Of a stretch of DNA of 8,628 bases, positions 1-6,246 are shown in pieces. This stretch comes from an uncultured Alphaproteobacteria bacterium (lineage in GTDB: Bacteria; Pseudomonadota; Alphaproteobacteria; Micavibrionales; Micavibrionaceae). The notes beneath the pieces were generated by a model, which worked only from the letters and a program-made list of their open reading frames with translations, made no database searches and was not told the DNA's origin. Where the stretch lies: NCBI GenBank assembly GCA_937128575.1, contig CAKZMN010000109.1, positions 1-8,628 of the forward strand, read 5' to 3'. A program made the position numbers and the translations under genes. Position 1 is the stretch's first letter. Each line of letters opens with the position of its first letter.

Positions 1-342
1 GTCGTATGTTGCATTAATGCTGCCATCGCTTGAGAATAAAAAGCTACGATTGGCTATCTTTCCATCATCACGCTTGATTGATAGCGAGCCGATTAGAATT
101 GAAACCTCAAGCTCTTTCGCGAGATCAGAAAAAAGCGCCACGCCCGGGTGGTTATCTTGGGTGGGCGCAGAGTCTAGCTTCGCGCTTGTGGGGAAGCGCA
201 TTTGGCATGTGTTTTCAGGAGTGGCTATAAATGTCGCGCCCGCCTGCGCCGCCTCACGAATGAGGGCAGCTGTTGCCTCCAGATTTTTAGCAATGTCTGG
301 AGCGCTCGTTATCTGAACGCAGGCGGCCTTGATCACTGTCAT
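1..342 (-). CDS. Carbon-nitrogen hydrolase, Nit1/omega-amidase-like (N-terminal part, runs off the left edge)
   Basis: The 114 visible residues are the N-terminus of a nitrilase-superfamily amidase. The protein opens MTVIKAACVQ, the typical first strand of the family, and continues with a helix rich in Ala and Glu. The strand-turn FIATPEN follows, where Glu43 is the expected catalytic glutamate of the Glu-Lys-Cys triad. The region ILIGSLSI (residues 82-89) matches the next core strand. The catalytic Lys and Cys lie beyond the window, so activity cannot be confirmed. Family members of this type hydrolyse omega-amides, and the Nit1 branch removes the amide of deaminated glutathione. The start codon lies 9 bases after the grxC stop on the same strand, so the two genes are probably cotranscribed. 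A weak AGG overlapping the grxC stop is the only ribosome-binding candidate, which suggests translational coupling. The family call is firm. The exact substrate is inferred from the neighbouring glutaredoxin gene. Confidence 0.88.
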   Translation of the reverse strand, partial: MTVIKAACVQITSAPDIAKNLEATAALIREAAQAGATFIATPENTCQMRFPTSAKLDSAPTQDNHPGVALFSDLAKELEVSILIGSLSIKRDDGKIANRSFLFSSDGSINATYD

Positions 343-351
343 AGCTATAGC

Positions 352-606
352 CTAGGCCAACATAGCGTCTAGAGCGCCGCTTTGGTTTAGAGCGTTCAAA
401 TCATCGAACCCACCAATGGCTTCGCCATCAATGAAAATCTGTGGAACAGTGCGGCGGCCATCGGCCTTTTTAACCAATGCCATGCGCGCATCATCATCGC
501 CGCTAATGTCAATCACGTCATATTTTGCGCCCTTCATATCCAGCAAACTTTTCGCTTTTGTGCAATATGGGCAGGTCTGCGTTACGTACATCTCAACTTT
601 AGCCAT
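352..606 (-). CDS. grxC: Glutaredoxin 3, class I dithiol glutaredoxin
   Basis: This complete 84-residue protein has the size and layout of bacterial glutaredoxin 3, a cytoplasmic glutathione-dependent disulfide and mixed-disulfide reductase. The CPYC active site is at residues 12-15, directly after the first beta strand (VEMYVTQT). The cis-proline TVP motif is at 53-55. The GG-F-DDL segment at 65-70 corresponds to the glutathione-binding loop. The start is well supported: GGAG lies 7 bases upstream of the ATG on the minus strand. The gene is followed after 9 bases by the Nit-type amidase. It is divergent from the UbiH-like gene, with a 74-base gap between them. No truncation or missing key residue was seen. 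Confidence 0.96.
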   Translation of the reverse strand: MAKVEMYVTQTCPYCTKAKSLLDMKGAKYDVIDISGDDDARMALVKKADGRRTVPQIFIDGEAIGGFDDLNALNQSGALDAMLA

Positions 607-680
607 TGTATTTCTCCATCATTAGAACAATATTGTTATTCATTAAATTCGTATCTAACAGAGATAGTGCATAGGGCATC
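607..680. promoter_or_regulatory. Divergent intergenic region between grxC and the UbiH-like gene, with a 12-base palindrome
   Basis: This AT-rich 74-base gap must hold the start signals for two divergent genes unless transcription reads in from comF. It contains the grxC ribosome-binding site (CTCC at 614-617 as read on the plus strand) and a short AGGG at 673-676 in front of the monooxygenase. A perfect palindrome, AACAATATTGTT, lies at 626-637. No convincing -35/-10 pair was found on either strand. The best plus-strand try, TTGTTA at 633-638 with TAACAG 17 bases on, matches the consensus poorly. The palindrome is a plausible operator, but that is inference. Confidence 0.4.
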
Positions 681-1898
681 ATGAGGCAAACAGATATTCT
701 TATTGTAGGGGGCGGCGTCGGTGGATTAACGCTTGCGGTTTTGCTTGCTGATGTTGGGATAAGTGTTGATTTAATTGAACCCTATCCGCCAGAGCCTCTA
801 AAGAAGACCAAGATCACTGGCCGCACGGTTGCCCTTATGGAGGGCTCGCTTAATGTTATTCGCGCTTGCGGCGTTTGGGACAGCATCAAAGACCGTACCT
901 GCCCCATGCAGGCGATGCGTATTTTGGATGACAGCATGCGCAAGGGGCAAACCATTGATACGGAATTTAGCGCATCAAACATCGGCATGACGCAATTTGG
1001 CTATAACATTCCCAACAGCCTGCTGCGCGCCGCTTTATACGAAAAAGCCGCGAAGGCCAAAACCATCAAAATTCACAACTGTGCCTCTACTGAATTTGAA
1101 CAGCATAAGGGGCACATAGTCGCGCATTTAGAAAATGACGCGACTATTCGCGCGGCTCTTATGGTTGGCGCGGATGGTCGTAATTCGCGCGTGCGTGAAA
1201 AATCCGGCATTGCCGTTTGGAAGCAGAATTACAATCAAAAGGCGATCACCTGCGTGATTAACCATTCACGCGCGCATAATAATACAGCCACCGAGTTTCA
1301 CCGCGCGGGCGGACCTTTTGCTCTTGTCCCCTTGCCCGGCAATCAATCGAGTGTCGTGTGGGTGGAAACGCCAGAGCACGCGGATGAGTTGCTGCGCCTA
1401 AAGAAGCATGAATTTGAACAGGCGCTCCAGAAAAATGCGAATGACATTTTGGGCGGGGTAACACTAGAAATTGGGCCAGAAGCGTGGCCGCTATGCAGCA
1501 TTAAGGCCAAGAAACTTATTGCGCCGCGCATCGCCTTAATCGCGGAAGCCGCGCATGTTATGTCCCCCATTACGGCGCAGGGGCTTAACCTCAGCCTACG
1601 TGACGTGGCGGCGCTGGCGGAAATTATTACGGACGCCAAGCGTCTGGGCATTGATCCGGGTAGCGCGACAATTTTAAACAAATATCAAAAGCGCCGCAGC
1701 ATGGATATCAACACCCGCGTCTTTGGCGTTGATGGCATGAACCGTTTAGTCAGCCACGATGCTAGCATCGTTCAAAGCCTGCGGCGTTATGGTTTAAAAA
1801 CAGTGGAGCGCGCCGCTCCCCTTAAACGTTTTGCGATGCGTCATGGTTTGGCACCTAGTATTGATGCGGGTCGTTTGGTTAAGGGTGAAGCGCTTTAG
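681..1898 (+). CDS. UbiH/UbiF/UbiL-family FAD-dependent monooxygenase (ubiquinone ring hydroxylase)
   Basis: This 405-residue protein has the full set of motifs of the class A flavoprotein hydroxylases used in ubiquinone synthesis. The ADP-binding GGGVGG is at residues 10-15, with Glu33 at the end of the second strand to hold the adenosine ribose. The GADGRNS motif at 163-169 is the DG segment linked to FAD and NAD(P)H. The second FAD motif is at 288-308, AEAAHVMSPITAQGLNLSLRD. The usual Gly-Asp of this last motif is Ala-Glu here; Glu at that place also occurs in alphaproteobacterial members as I recall them. The protein is probably membrane-associated through its C-terminus and uses O2 and NAD(P)H to hydroxylate a polyprenylphenol. 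Which ring position it acts on (UbiH, UbiF or UbiL role) cannot be told from one sequence. An in-frame stop at 672-674 makes the ATG at 681 the first possible ATG start. The gene is flanked by opposite-strand genes, so it is probably monocistronic. Its stop overlaps the comF stop. Confidence 0.9.
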   Translation: MRQTDILIVGGGVGGLTLAVLLADVGISVDLIEPYPPEPLKKTKITGRTVALMEGSLNVIRACGVWDSIKDRTCPMQAMRILDDSMRKGQTIDTEFSASNIGMTQFGYNIPNSLLRAALYEKAAKAKTIKIHNCASTEFEQHKGHIVAHLENDATIRAALMVGADGRNSRVREKSGIAVWKQNYNQKAITCVINHSRAHNNTATEFHRAGGPFALVPLPGNQSSVVWVETPEHADELLRLKKHEFEQALQKNANDILGGVTLEIGPEAWPLCSIKAKKLIAPRIALIAEAAHVMSPITAQGLNLSLRDVAALAEIITDAKRLGIDPGSATILNKYQKRRSMDINTRVFGVDGMNRLVSHDASIVQSLRRYGLKTVERAAPLKRFAMRHGLAPSIDAGRLVKGEAL

Positions 1899-2644
1899 AA
1901 CTCATCCCGCACAACGCGCGCCAGTGTTAATACATGTACCGCGCCCGCCCCGTTTTTTATCAAGGCCTTCGTACATTCCTTCACGGTAGCGCCGGTTGTA
2001 TAGACATCATCAATCAGAATAATTGCTTTGCCCTTAATGGCCTTCTCATGCTTTGGATTAACCTCAAAAGCGCGCTTCACATTTTTGAAGCGTTGTTTCG
2101 CCGTTAGGTGCCCCTGCGTTTGCGTAGAGCGCGTGCGCACCAAACCATCCAGCATGGCGGGTACGCTTGTATCGTCGCTGAGAGCGGAGGCAATTAACGC
2201 GGATTGGTTATAACGCCGCGCAATGATGCGGCGATGATGCAGCGGTACGGGGATAATGATATCGGCAGCCCCCAACATTTCGGCGCCTGCGCGTTTCAAC
2301 CACGGCACAAAGGCCTTCACGACATAGGTTTTATCCGCATGCTTGAACCCAAGTATAATATCGCGGCTGACCTCATTATATTTAAGCGCGCCGCGGGCGG
2401 TTTCAAAGGCCGGTGGATGGCTAAGGCATGAGGTGCAAACAGATCCATCATCAACTGCAAAATCAAAGGGAAAGCCGCAGCGCGCGCAAAATGGATCAAC
2501 AATAAAATCGAGCCCGCTCCACGCCTCGGGGGAAACCATACCTTGGCGCTCCACGACCTCGCCGCTCACCACGCAGCGCGGCGGCAAAATCGTATCAACC
2601 GCCGCCGCCATAAATGAGGCCGCTTTTTCTTTGAGGGTTTGCAT
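1895..2644 (-). CDS. comF: ComF family phosphoribosyltransferase-like protein
   Basis: This 249-residue protein has the two-part ComF layout. The N-terminal zinc-ribbon region carries Cys53/Cys56 and Cys70/Cys73, preceded by Cys24 in LPPRCVVSG. The C-terminal type I phosphoribosyltransferase fold shows strand DIIIPVPLH (128-136), the RRYNQS segment (143-148) and the PRPP-loop motif IILIDDVYTTGATV (208-221). ComF proteins are tied to handling of transforming DNA in competent bacteria, but no other competence gene is visible here, so the role in this organism is open. The usual first CxxC pair is reduced to the single Cys24, so only one four-cysteine zinc site is evident. An in-frame TAG directly precedes the ATG and fixes the 5' limit. 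AGGA lies 13 bases upstream, a rather long spacing. The gene ends in a 4-base convergent overlap with the UbiH-like gene. Confidence 0.92.
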   Translation of the reverse strand: MQTLKEKAASFMAAAVDTILPPRCVVSGEVVERQGMVSPEAWSGLDFIVDPFCARCGFPFDFAVDDGSVCTSCLSHPPAFETARGALKYNEVSRDIILGFKHADKTYVVKAFVPWLKRAGAEMLGAADIIIPVPLHHRRIIARRYNQSALIASALSDDTSVPAMLDGLVRTRSTQTQGHLTAKQRFKNVKRAFEVNPKHEKAIKGKAIILIDDVYTTGATVKECTKALIKNGAGAVHVLTLARVVRDEF

Positions 2645-2716
2645 CTATACGGCGCTTTCCTGTATGATCCGGTACAATTCAAACTATAAGTAACGCAGGG
2701 TTTTTAACAGTAAATT
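2645..2716. promoter_or_regulatory. Divergent intergenic region between comF and the 869-residue gene
   Basis: These 72 bases must carry the promoter of the three-gene plus-strand operon and probably that of comF. Candidate -10 elements are TACAAT at 2673-2678 and TATAAG at 2685-2690 on the plus strand, and TATAGT on the minus strand over the same AT-rich stretch. None has a convincing -35 partner at 16-18 bases. The AGGG at 2697-2700 lies 16 bases before the plus-strand ATG, too far for a normal ribosome-binding site. The location is inferred from gene layout rather than from strong motifs. Confidence 0.35.
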
Positions 2717-5326
2717 ATGTCCGATAACACGACAGACAGCAAAATAGACAGCCAAAGCAAAAGCTATATTGAGCGGCGCAACTATTTTTTGCGAGATGTT
2801 AAACCTGAGATCATTACAAAAGCTTGGTTTACGCTTTCTCATTTATTATTGGATGAGGGCGTTACAGTTCTTGATATGGGCTGTGATGATGGCGAAATGA
2901 CCTATGCGATGGCCGTGCTATATCCGCAAGTCAACTTCATTGGTATCGACAAAAGCAAACGTCAAATTAACCGCGCCAGAAATGAATATAAGCTGGGCAA
3001 TCTAGAGTTCCGCAGCGGCGATGCCGCGAAAGACTTGTTCGAGCCCAACTCTGTTGATGCCATTATAAATTCATTCATATTGCATGAAATTTACTCAGGC
3101 TCTCAATATAATGAAGATATCGTCAGCGAAACTTTAGCCACTCATTTTGAAATGCTGAAAACGGGCGGCATCATGTTTATTCATGATTATGCGCGCCCGC
3201 CACCAGAAGAATTCGTGCTGATGGAAATACCGGACAAGGCCAGCACAGGCGATGAACTGATTAACTTATCTGAAGCTGATTTGTTGAGTTGGTATTCCGA
3301 AAATGCGCGCCCGCGCCACGATCCAGGAACGGGTGGTTTCTTTCTCGAAGAATTACCGCAGCGTTTTCCCAATACGCGCCTTTTCCGCCTGCCCTATAAA
3401 TGGGCGTATGAATTTATCATGCGCAAGGATGATCGTGCGCAGTGGGAAAAAGAACTTCCCATGGAATATACTTTTTATACCCCACGCGACTTTCGCAAAG
3501 AGCTTCGACGCCTAGGTGCGCGCGTACAATATACCGGACCAAATTGGAACGAAGATTACATAGAAGAAAATTTCGAAGGACATTTTCGCCTACTGAATGA
3601 TATGGCAGAACCGCTTGGTCACCCCCCCACTTCATTCATGGTCGTGGCCTATAAAATGGCCGATCGCAAAAGCCTGCATATTCATGAACGTCGCCCATCG
3701 AAAACCGAAGACAGCAGTTTAAAAATAACAGCGATGCGTAATCAGGAAACCGGTGAAATTGTTGATGTGGTCAGTCGCGAGACCGACATTAGTGAGATTA
3801 TTCCCTACCGCATTAATGAAGATAATCGTCTTAAAATTTATCTGCACGATGGTGTGCCGCGCAATCTTGCAAACTCAGTTCCGCGTAATGGCGAAAGCTT
3901 TGATCAGCGCCGGTGGTCAGGACATATGATTGAGCCCTTAACAATAGAGAACGAACATTTCCGTAGCATGAGCGAGATTGATATTAAGAACACCGCCTTG
4001 TTCGCGCGCGATCATTTAGGATTAAAGCCTTACGACAGTGCGCTGCTGCAAACGGGTTTGGATTATTTGCCCTCCCCCGATTATATCGACGATAAAATCG
4101 ATACTTATTATTTACAGGTCAGTAAGCCCAAGGGTCCGATTATCCCGAAAAGCATTTCTGAGGAGCGCGCGCGCTTTCAGGCTAAGGGCCTAATAAGAGA
4201 GATGGATGCGCAGCAAGTTTTAGATGCGATCAGTGTGGGTTTCATTCCCAATGCGCATTTGGAATTACAAATTCTATATCTGTTTAATCACCTGAATATT
4301 AAATCCGAAAACTGGACCACAAAGCAGATCAGCTTTCAAAAGGGTAAGGTAAAACAGAAAACGCATTTGGCTGGCATCATGGCCAATTACGGCACAGAAA
4401 AAGAACGCTTCAAAAACGTCAAAGGTACGGCCGGACAATTACGCCCCGTTCATTCTATTTTTGTTGAAGAGGGTCAAGCCCGCGGCTCCATCACAGGACT
4501 TAGCGCGCAAAATATGGACTTTGTCGTCCATAACGATCAAACCGTTAATACGGCTGTTGTGCTTCCGCTGACCAAGGGATTGAAGAATGACGTACATGCA
4601 GGGTTTGTTTTAAAACAGCTGCCCGTGCCGCAGCGCCATACCGGCAATGCCAATATCATTTCCGCGCCTAGCTTTAATTTACCGCGCGAGATTACAAACC
4701 TAAAACACGCGAAGAAATATATCGCAGAGCAATATGGCGTTTTACCCGAGATGGTTATCAAAATGGGAGAGAGCTATTTCACCCATATCGGCATGACGCC
4801 GCACCGCATTCACCCCTTTGCCGTTATCGTGCCGCCCGGCAAACCAAAAGATCCAGGGACGCAGTTTTTACCTTTTTATCAATTCATGCTTTTACGCCAC
4901 GGCCTATCGCGGGAGAGCCACTTCATGATTGCAATTGCGCGCGCCTATAAATATTTTCACGAGGAAATTAAGCTTGATTTCGCGCATCGCGTAAAGGCGA
5001 TTGTTCAGGAACGCTTTGACCAATCCCAGCCGGAATGGTCGTTGCCGCTTTCGTTTGAATCGTCTCCAATCGCGCCCAAAATAAAGCTCAAGCCCGACAC
5101 TATTGAACAAGATGCTAAGCCAGAAAAGAAGGCACAGGATATTAAGCCGAAAGAAAAAATTGAGCTTAAAAATGACGAGACTCAAAACACAGAAGAAGCG
5201 CCGCAGGAAAAGGCAGAAGTGAAACCCACCTTTAGCCTCAGTGATGATTTTGCAGCGGAGCTTGAAGAATTTATCGACGCGCTAGAAAAAATGCCCAATC
5301 ACGCGCCGCAGCCAGAAAAATGGTAA
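2717..5326 (+). CDS. Large protein: SAM-dependent methyltransferase domain, two degenerate Nudix-like modules, charged tail
   Basis: The product has 869 residues. Residues about 20-315 form a class I methyltransferase domain: motif I VLDMGCDDG (51-59), the acidic end of strand two in GIDKS (76-80), GDAA (101-104), motif IV VDAIINSFILHEI (113-125) and LKTGGIMFIHDY (147-158). Residues about 340-530 and 560-770 resemble each other and a Nudix fold. In the first, G435-L-K-P438 is followed by G447, Y450 and K460-I461; in the second, G674-V-L-P677 is followed by G684, Y687 and R697-I698. Both lack the catalytic REXXEEXG residues. Residues 785-838 are a Lys/Glu-rich, probably disordered linker, followed by an amphipathic helix at about 840-858. 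No signal peptide or membrane segment was seen, so it should be cytoplasmic. Neither substrate nor pathway can be named. An in-frame TAA at 2711-2713 makes this ATG the first possible start, although no good ribosome-binding site precedes it. It is the first gene of an operon with the next two. The methyltransferase call is firm; the Nudix-like call is inference. Confidence 0.82.
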   Translation: MSDNTTDSKIDSQSKSYIERRNYFLRDVKPEIITKAWFTLSHLLLDEGVTVLDMGCDDGEMTYAMAVLYPQVNFIGIDKSKRQINRARNEYKLGNLEFRSGDAAKDLFEPNSVDAIINSFILHEIYSGSQYNEDIVSETLATHFEMLKTGGIMFIHDYARPPPEEFVLMEIPDKASTGDELINLSEADLLSWYSENARPRHDPGTGGFFLEELPQRFPNTRLFRLPYKWAYEFIMRKDDRAQWEKELPMEYTFYTPRDFRKELRRLGARVQYTGPNWNEDYIEENFEGHFRLLNDMAEPLGHPPTSFMVVAYKMADRKSLHIHERRPSKTEDSSLKITAMRNQETGEIVDVVSRETDISEIIPYRINEDNRLKIYLHDGVPRNLANSVPRNGESFDQRRWSGHMIEPLTIENEHFRSMSEIDIKNTALFARDHLGLKPYDSALLQTGLDYLPSPDYIDDKIDTYYLQVSKPKGPIIPKSISEERARFQAKGLIREMDAQQVLDAISVGFIPNAHLELQILYLFNHLNIKSENWTTKQISFQKGKVKQKTHLAGIMANYGTEKERFKNVKGTAGQLRPVHSIFVEEGQARGSITGLSAQNMDFVVHNDQTVNTAVVLPLTKGLKNDVHAGFVLKQLPVPQRHTGNANIISAPSFNLPREITNLKHAKKYIAEQYGVLPEMVIKMGESYFTHIGMTPHRIHPFAVIVPPGKPKDPGTQFLPFYQFMLLRHGLSRESHFMIAIARAYKYFHEEIKLDFAHRVKAIVQERFDQSQPEWSLPLSFESSPIAPKIKLKPDTIEQDAKPEKKAQDIKPKEKIELKNDETQNTEEAPQEKAEVKPTFSLSDDFAAELEEFIDALEKMPNHAPQPEKW

Positions 5327-5329
5327 GGG
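5325..5329 (+). promoter_or_regulatory. Ribosome-binding site that decides the start of the NDUFAF5-like gene
   Basis: AAGGG overlaps the TAA stop of the 869-residue gene and lies 5 bases before the ATG at 5335. The alternative in-frame ATG at 5320 has only a purine-poor CAGCCAG-type context upstream and would add five residues (MVRAQ). The placement suggests reinitiation by ribosomes finishing the upstream gene. Confidence 0.6.
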
Positions 5330-5334
5330 CACAA

Positions 5335-6246
5335 ATGTCTAAATCTGCCTCAATAAACACATCCGACATTCAGGTTTTCGACCGCCAGACTTTGAGACAA
5401 GCGCGCAGACGCAGCGCCAAAAACACGCGCGAGCACATGTTTTTATTTGATTGGGCGGAGGCGCAAATTGCGGAACGGTTGTTGGATGTTAATCGTGATT
5501 TTGAAACGGCGCTGCAAATTGGGATGCGCAATGATGGCGCGGCGCTGCTAAAAACGGGTAAAATAAAAACACTACATACGACCGACATTATCGTCGAGGG
5601 CGCAGCCGCGCCGAGCGTTGTTTCGGATGAAGAATTCCTGCCATTCAAACCCGCCGCCTTTGATTTAATCATCAGCGCCCTTAATCTCCACAGCGTTAAT
5701 GACCTGCCCGGTGCGCTGCTTCAAATACGTCAATCGCTCAAACCTGACGGACTTTTTGTTGCGGCGATCTTGGGCGGGGAAACGCTTCATGAATTGCGCG
5801 AATGTTTAATGCAGAGCGAGCTCGCCTTAAAAGACGGCGTTAGCCCGCGCGTCTTTCCCTTCGCCGATAAACAGCAGGCGGGCGGGTTGTTACAGCGGGC
5901 AGGATTTGCCCTGCCGGTTATTGATTCAGATATCATCACCGTGACCTATCCGCATATGTTCAAATTGATGCATGATTTGCGCGCAATGGGGGAGGGAAAT
6001 ATCATTGATGCGCGCAGCAAGCTTAACCCCGGTAAAGCACTGTTTATGGATGCGGCGCAGAGATATGCGCAGCATTACAGCGCAGCAGATAATCGCATCG
6101 AAGCCTCGTTCGAAGTTATATTCATGCTAGGCTGGGCGCCGCATGCAAGCCAGCAAAAGCCTCTGTCACCGGGCAGTGCGAAACATAGGCTAGCCGACGC
6201 GTTGGGCGGCGCAGAAATTAAAACAGGAGATAAAGCCACACCATGA
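5335..6246 (+). CDS. Methyltransferase-fold protein, NDUFAF5/BioC-like (putative complex I assembly factor)
   Basis: With the ATG at 5335 the product has 303 residues; a start at 5320 would give 308. It opens with a VFDR motif and a basic stretch (QARRRSAKN), as in the NDUFAF5 family. It continues with a methyltransferase-like core: FDLIISALNLHSVNDLPGAL at 109-128, LKPDGLF at 135-141 and LGGETLHELR at 146-155. Family-specific blocks follow: SPRVFPFAD (170-178), QRAGFALPV and GWAPHASQQKPLSPGSA (266-282). The mitochondrial homologue hydroxylates an arginine of the NDUFS7 subunit during complex I assembly, so a role with the NuoB-type subunit is a reasonable inference here. Motif I is degenerate: ALQIGMRNDG (59-68) replaces the usual LDLGCGxG, so SAM binding is uncertain. 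Relatives of this gene commonly lie divergent to comF in alphaproteobacteria; here the 869-residue gene lies between them. It begins 8 bases after that gene and overlaps gloB by 4 bases, so all three should share one transcript. Confidence 0.85.
   Translation: MSKSASINTSDIQVFDRQTLRQARRRSAKNTREHMFLFDWAEAQIAERLLDVNRDFETALQIGMRNDGAALLKTGKIKTLHTTDIIVEGAAAPSVVSDEEFLPFKPAAFDLIISALNLHSVNDLPGALLQIRQSLKPDGLFVAAILGGETLHELRECLMQSELALKDGVSPRVFPFADKQQAGGLLQRAGFALPVIDSDIITVTYPHMFKLMHDLRAMGEGNIIDARSKLNPGKALFMDAAQRYAQHYSAADNRIEASFEVIFMLGWAPHASQQKPLSPGSAKHRLADALGGAEIKTGDKATP

Noticed and set aside
17..316. 99-codon plus-strand frame opposite the Nit amidase
   Set aside because: The minus-strand reading has a recognisable nitrilase-family N-terminus and an operon position after grxC; the plus frame has neither a ribosome-binding site nor a family match.
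2331..2340. TTATCCGCA, a near match to a DnaA box inside comF
   Set aside because: It has one mismatch to the consensus and lies within coding sequence; it is not support for a box cluster.
2343..2693. 116-codon plus-strand frame opposite the comF 5' part
   Set aside because: It covers the zinc-ribbon coding part of comF and crosses the divergent promoter gap; no motif was seen.
2645..2716. Sigma-70 promoter with TACAAT or TATAAG as -10
   Set aside because: No acceptable -35 hexamer lies at 16-18 bases from either one, so no specific promoter is claimed beyond the general region.
5320..5334. Upstream start at 5320 for the NDUFAF5-like gene (adds MVRAQ)
   Set aside because: No ribosome-binding site precedes it, whereas AAGGG is well spaced before 5335. 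It remains possible, since it is in frame and overlaps the upstream gene by only 7 bases.
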